A stretch of 35,061 bases of DNA from an uncultured Bacteroidia bacterium (lineage in GTDB: Bacteria > Bacteroidota > Bacteroidia > Bacteroidales > UBA932), in the NCBI GenBank assembly GCA_902774045.1, contig CACYGW010000020.1, positions 1-35,061 on the forward strand, read 5' to 3'. Positions 33,822 through 35,061 of the stretch are shown in pieces. The notes beneath the pieces were generated by a model. That model saw nothing but the letters and a program-made list of their open reading frames with translations, was not told the DNA's origin and made no database searches. A program made the position numbers and the translations under genes. The stretch's first letter is position 1. Each line of letters starts with the position of its first letter.

Positions 33822-34496
33822 CTAGAACTTAACCCCTAAGCTTAATGCTATTGTATGGTAATAAAACCAATTGTGAGTGATGGCCCCAAACGTCTCTCTA
33901 TACCTGAGCAATCTATATGCGTAATCCACGCTAACATCCAGTTTCATTGTCTCCAACAAATGGAGCCGGCCCTTTGCAATTACTCCAAAACGTACCTTGT
34001 CTCTTTTGTTCAGGTAGAATGTCGCAGGAGATACATACACCACATCCGGACCATGTAATGAAAAAGATGCTGTTCCAAACTGATGCTCCCTTTCCTGAGT
34101 ATACTCTGCGGTAAGGCCTCCGCCAACCTCTATCCTGTTAAGAACAGGGATCATATAAAGAGGTCTAACCAGGCCGTTGATATCCAGAGATAGATGACTA
34201 CAGGAATTCTGCACCTTTAATGTAACATTATCCTTTGCACTTGCCAGAATCTTTTTATTCATATGATTATTGCTAAAAGACACGCCTCCTGTTACACTAA
34301 GCCAAGGATTCAAAGACCTTTCGTACTCTATAAACAAAGAAGGACCAACATTAAGTTCAGAAGACAAATCCATGTCATCTGTTAAAACTGCCCAGTCCAG
34401 ATTAACACCAACTCCGGCACGGAATAACCCATTCCCCTGTGCCATAGCGCTAATACCCACAATGGCCACAAGCGCCGTGATAATTATTCTTTTCAT
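33822..34496 (-). CDS. Outer-membrane beta-barrel-like protein
   Basis: The 224-residue product has a signal peptide (MKRIIITALVAIVGISAMAQ) followed by alternating amphipathic strands ending in an aromatic-rich C-terminal strand ALSLGVKF with terminal Phe, typical of outer-membrane barrels. It resembles the PorT-like or outer-membrane beta-barrel families of Bacteroidota, without a more specific match. It begins one base after the stop of the next gene to the right, also a barrel, so the two form an operon and may be paralogues. No function can be named. Confidence 0.78.
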   Translation of the reverse strand: MKRIIITALVAIVGISAMAQGNGLFRAGVGVNLDWAVLTDDMDLSSELNVGPSLFIEYERSLNPWLSVTGGVSFSNNHMNKKILASAKDNVTLKVQNSCSHLSLDINGLVRPLYMIPVLNRIEVGGGLTAEYTQEREHQFGTASFSLHGPDVVYVSPATFYLNKRDKVRFGVIAKGRLHLLETMKLDVSVDYAYRLLRYRETFGAITHNWFYYHTIALSLGVKF

Positions 34497-34497
34497 A

Positions 34498-35061
34498 CTA
34501 TAGTTTAATACCTAAAATTAAAGAAACGGAACGTACTCTGGCCGAGCCCTCCATGGCAGAAGACCGGATATTTTTCAGGCCTATGTATGTCTGAACGCCC
34601 CAGAAGAAACGGCTTCCGGTATCAAATATCACAAAAGCTTTTATTCCAATATCGTTTTTCTTGAACTTACTGATGTTATTCCTGGGGTCTGCCGGATTAG
34701 AGTCTATATAGAACTTCTCTCTTGTTGTGTCAAATGACACTTGAGGCCCCAACCCGATGCTTGTCACAAAACCAGGCGAGTTAAGTTTATAAACTGCGTT
34801 CAGGGAAACATTCACATTGCACAGATTGTCAAGGTCCTCCCCATCTTTAGCAGAACGGAAGAACCCCTCTGATAGTTCTTCATATCCAACGACCGGCATA
34901 ATAGCCCAGTTCTCGCCAATACTCTTCTCAAAACCATACTGTAGGCTTATTGCCGTGCCGGGATCTGCCTCGTTTAAACGCCCGCCTTGGAAAAAGCCTC
35001 CTGCGCCAACCCATAAGCGATGTGTTTGGCCCATAGACGCAACACCCGTCATAATCAAAAT
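34498..35061 (-). CDS. Outer-membrane beta-barrel-like protein (5' end outside window)
   Basis: The frame is open to the right edge. The first visible residues (ILIMTGVASMGQ) look like the second half of a signal peptide, so the start lies beyond 35061; the in-frame TTG near the edge is not a real start. The mature part has repeated short beta strands (LWVGAGGFFQGG, AISLQYGFEKSIG, VTSIGLGPQVSFD) and ends in SLILGIKL, a barrel-like C-terminus. It is co-transcribed with the barrel gene starting at 34496. Function unknown. Confidence 0.75.
   Translation of the reverse strand: MLIMTGVASMGQTHRLWVGAGGFFQGGRLNEADPGTAISLQYGFEKSIGENWAIMPVVGYEELSEGFFRSAKDGEDLDNLCNVNVSLNAVYKLNSPGFVTSIGLGPQVSFDTTREKFYIDSNPADPRNNISKFKKNDIGIKAFVIFDTGSRFFWGVQTYIGLKNIRSSAMEGSARVRSVSLILGIKL

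Overview
The window looks like a piece of a Bacteroidales (Bacteroidota) chromosome of moderate GC. The evidence is a fused SecDF, several start regions with the Bacteroidota -7 element TAnnTTTG, weak Shine-Dalgarno sequences, a split S46 dipeptidyl-peptidase, a DUF4838 secreted protein and an EF-G2-type elongation factor paralogue. I cannot assign a genus. A gut Rikenellaceae, Muribaculaceae or Cryptobacteroides-like lineage would fit. I saw no rRNA or tRNA genes, CRISPR array, transposase or integrase.

Layout: (1) Positions 1-6254 hold a Type I restriction-modification operon in the order hsdM (cut by the left edge), hsdS (missing its 5' end), a small lipoprotein gene, hsdR. This block is almost free of CpG (none seen from about 2725 to 5317), uses AGR codons for arginine, and is clearly foreign next to the CpG-rich DNA that begins at its stop codon. 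(2) 6255-11098: a PD40-like/coiled-coil/SPOR-like envelope protein, divergent from secDF. (3) 11200-14874: dnaE. (4) 14878-17987: a secreted nuclease/phosphatase-fold enzyme and a beta-lactamase-fold lipoprotein in one operon, then a ThiL-fold protein that has lost its metal and ATP ligands. (5) 17984-20185: a DUF4838 protein with a strong consensus promoter. (6) 20548-25699: a four-gene minus-strand operon of transglutaminase-like lipoprotein, unknown secreted protein, NfeD/YuaF-like membrane protein and flotillin. (7) 25770-31064: a GT2 glycosyltransferase, then the minus-strand run XRE regulator, rnhB, frameshifted S46 peptidase, mrp. (8) 31252-33737: a small possible HTH protein and an EF-G2-like factor with Ser at the catalytic His position. 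(9) 33822 to the right edge: two outer-membrane beta-barrel-like proteins, the second cut by the edge.

The most interesting items are the near CpG-free restriction island with a headless hsdS, four AELQ spacer repeats and an embedded lipoprotein gene; the degenerate ThiL; the two-frame S46 peptidase; start codons placed only 4 nt after a -7 box, implying leaderless mRNAs; the flotillin/transglutaminase operon; a perfect 10-bp inverted repeat across the rnhB start codon; and the EF-G2 paralogue with its two small neighbouring regulators. Genes are packed tightly, and several convergent pairs meet within 0-4 bases with no terminator between them.
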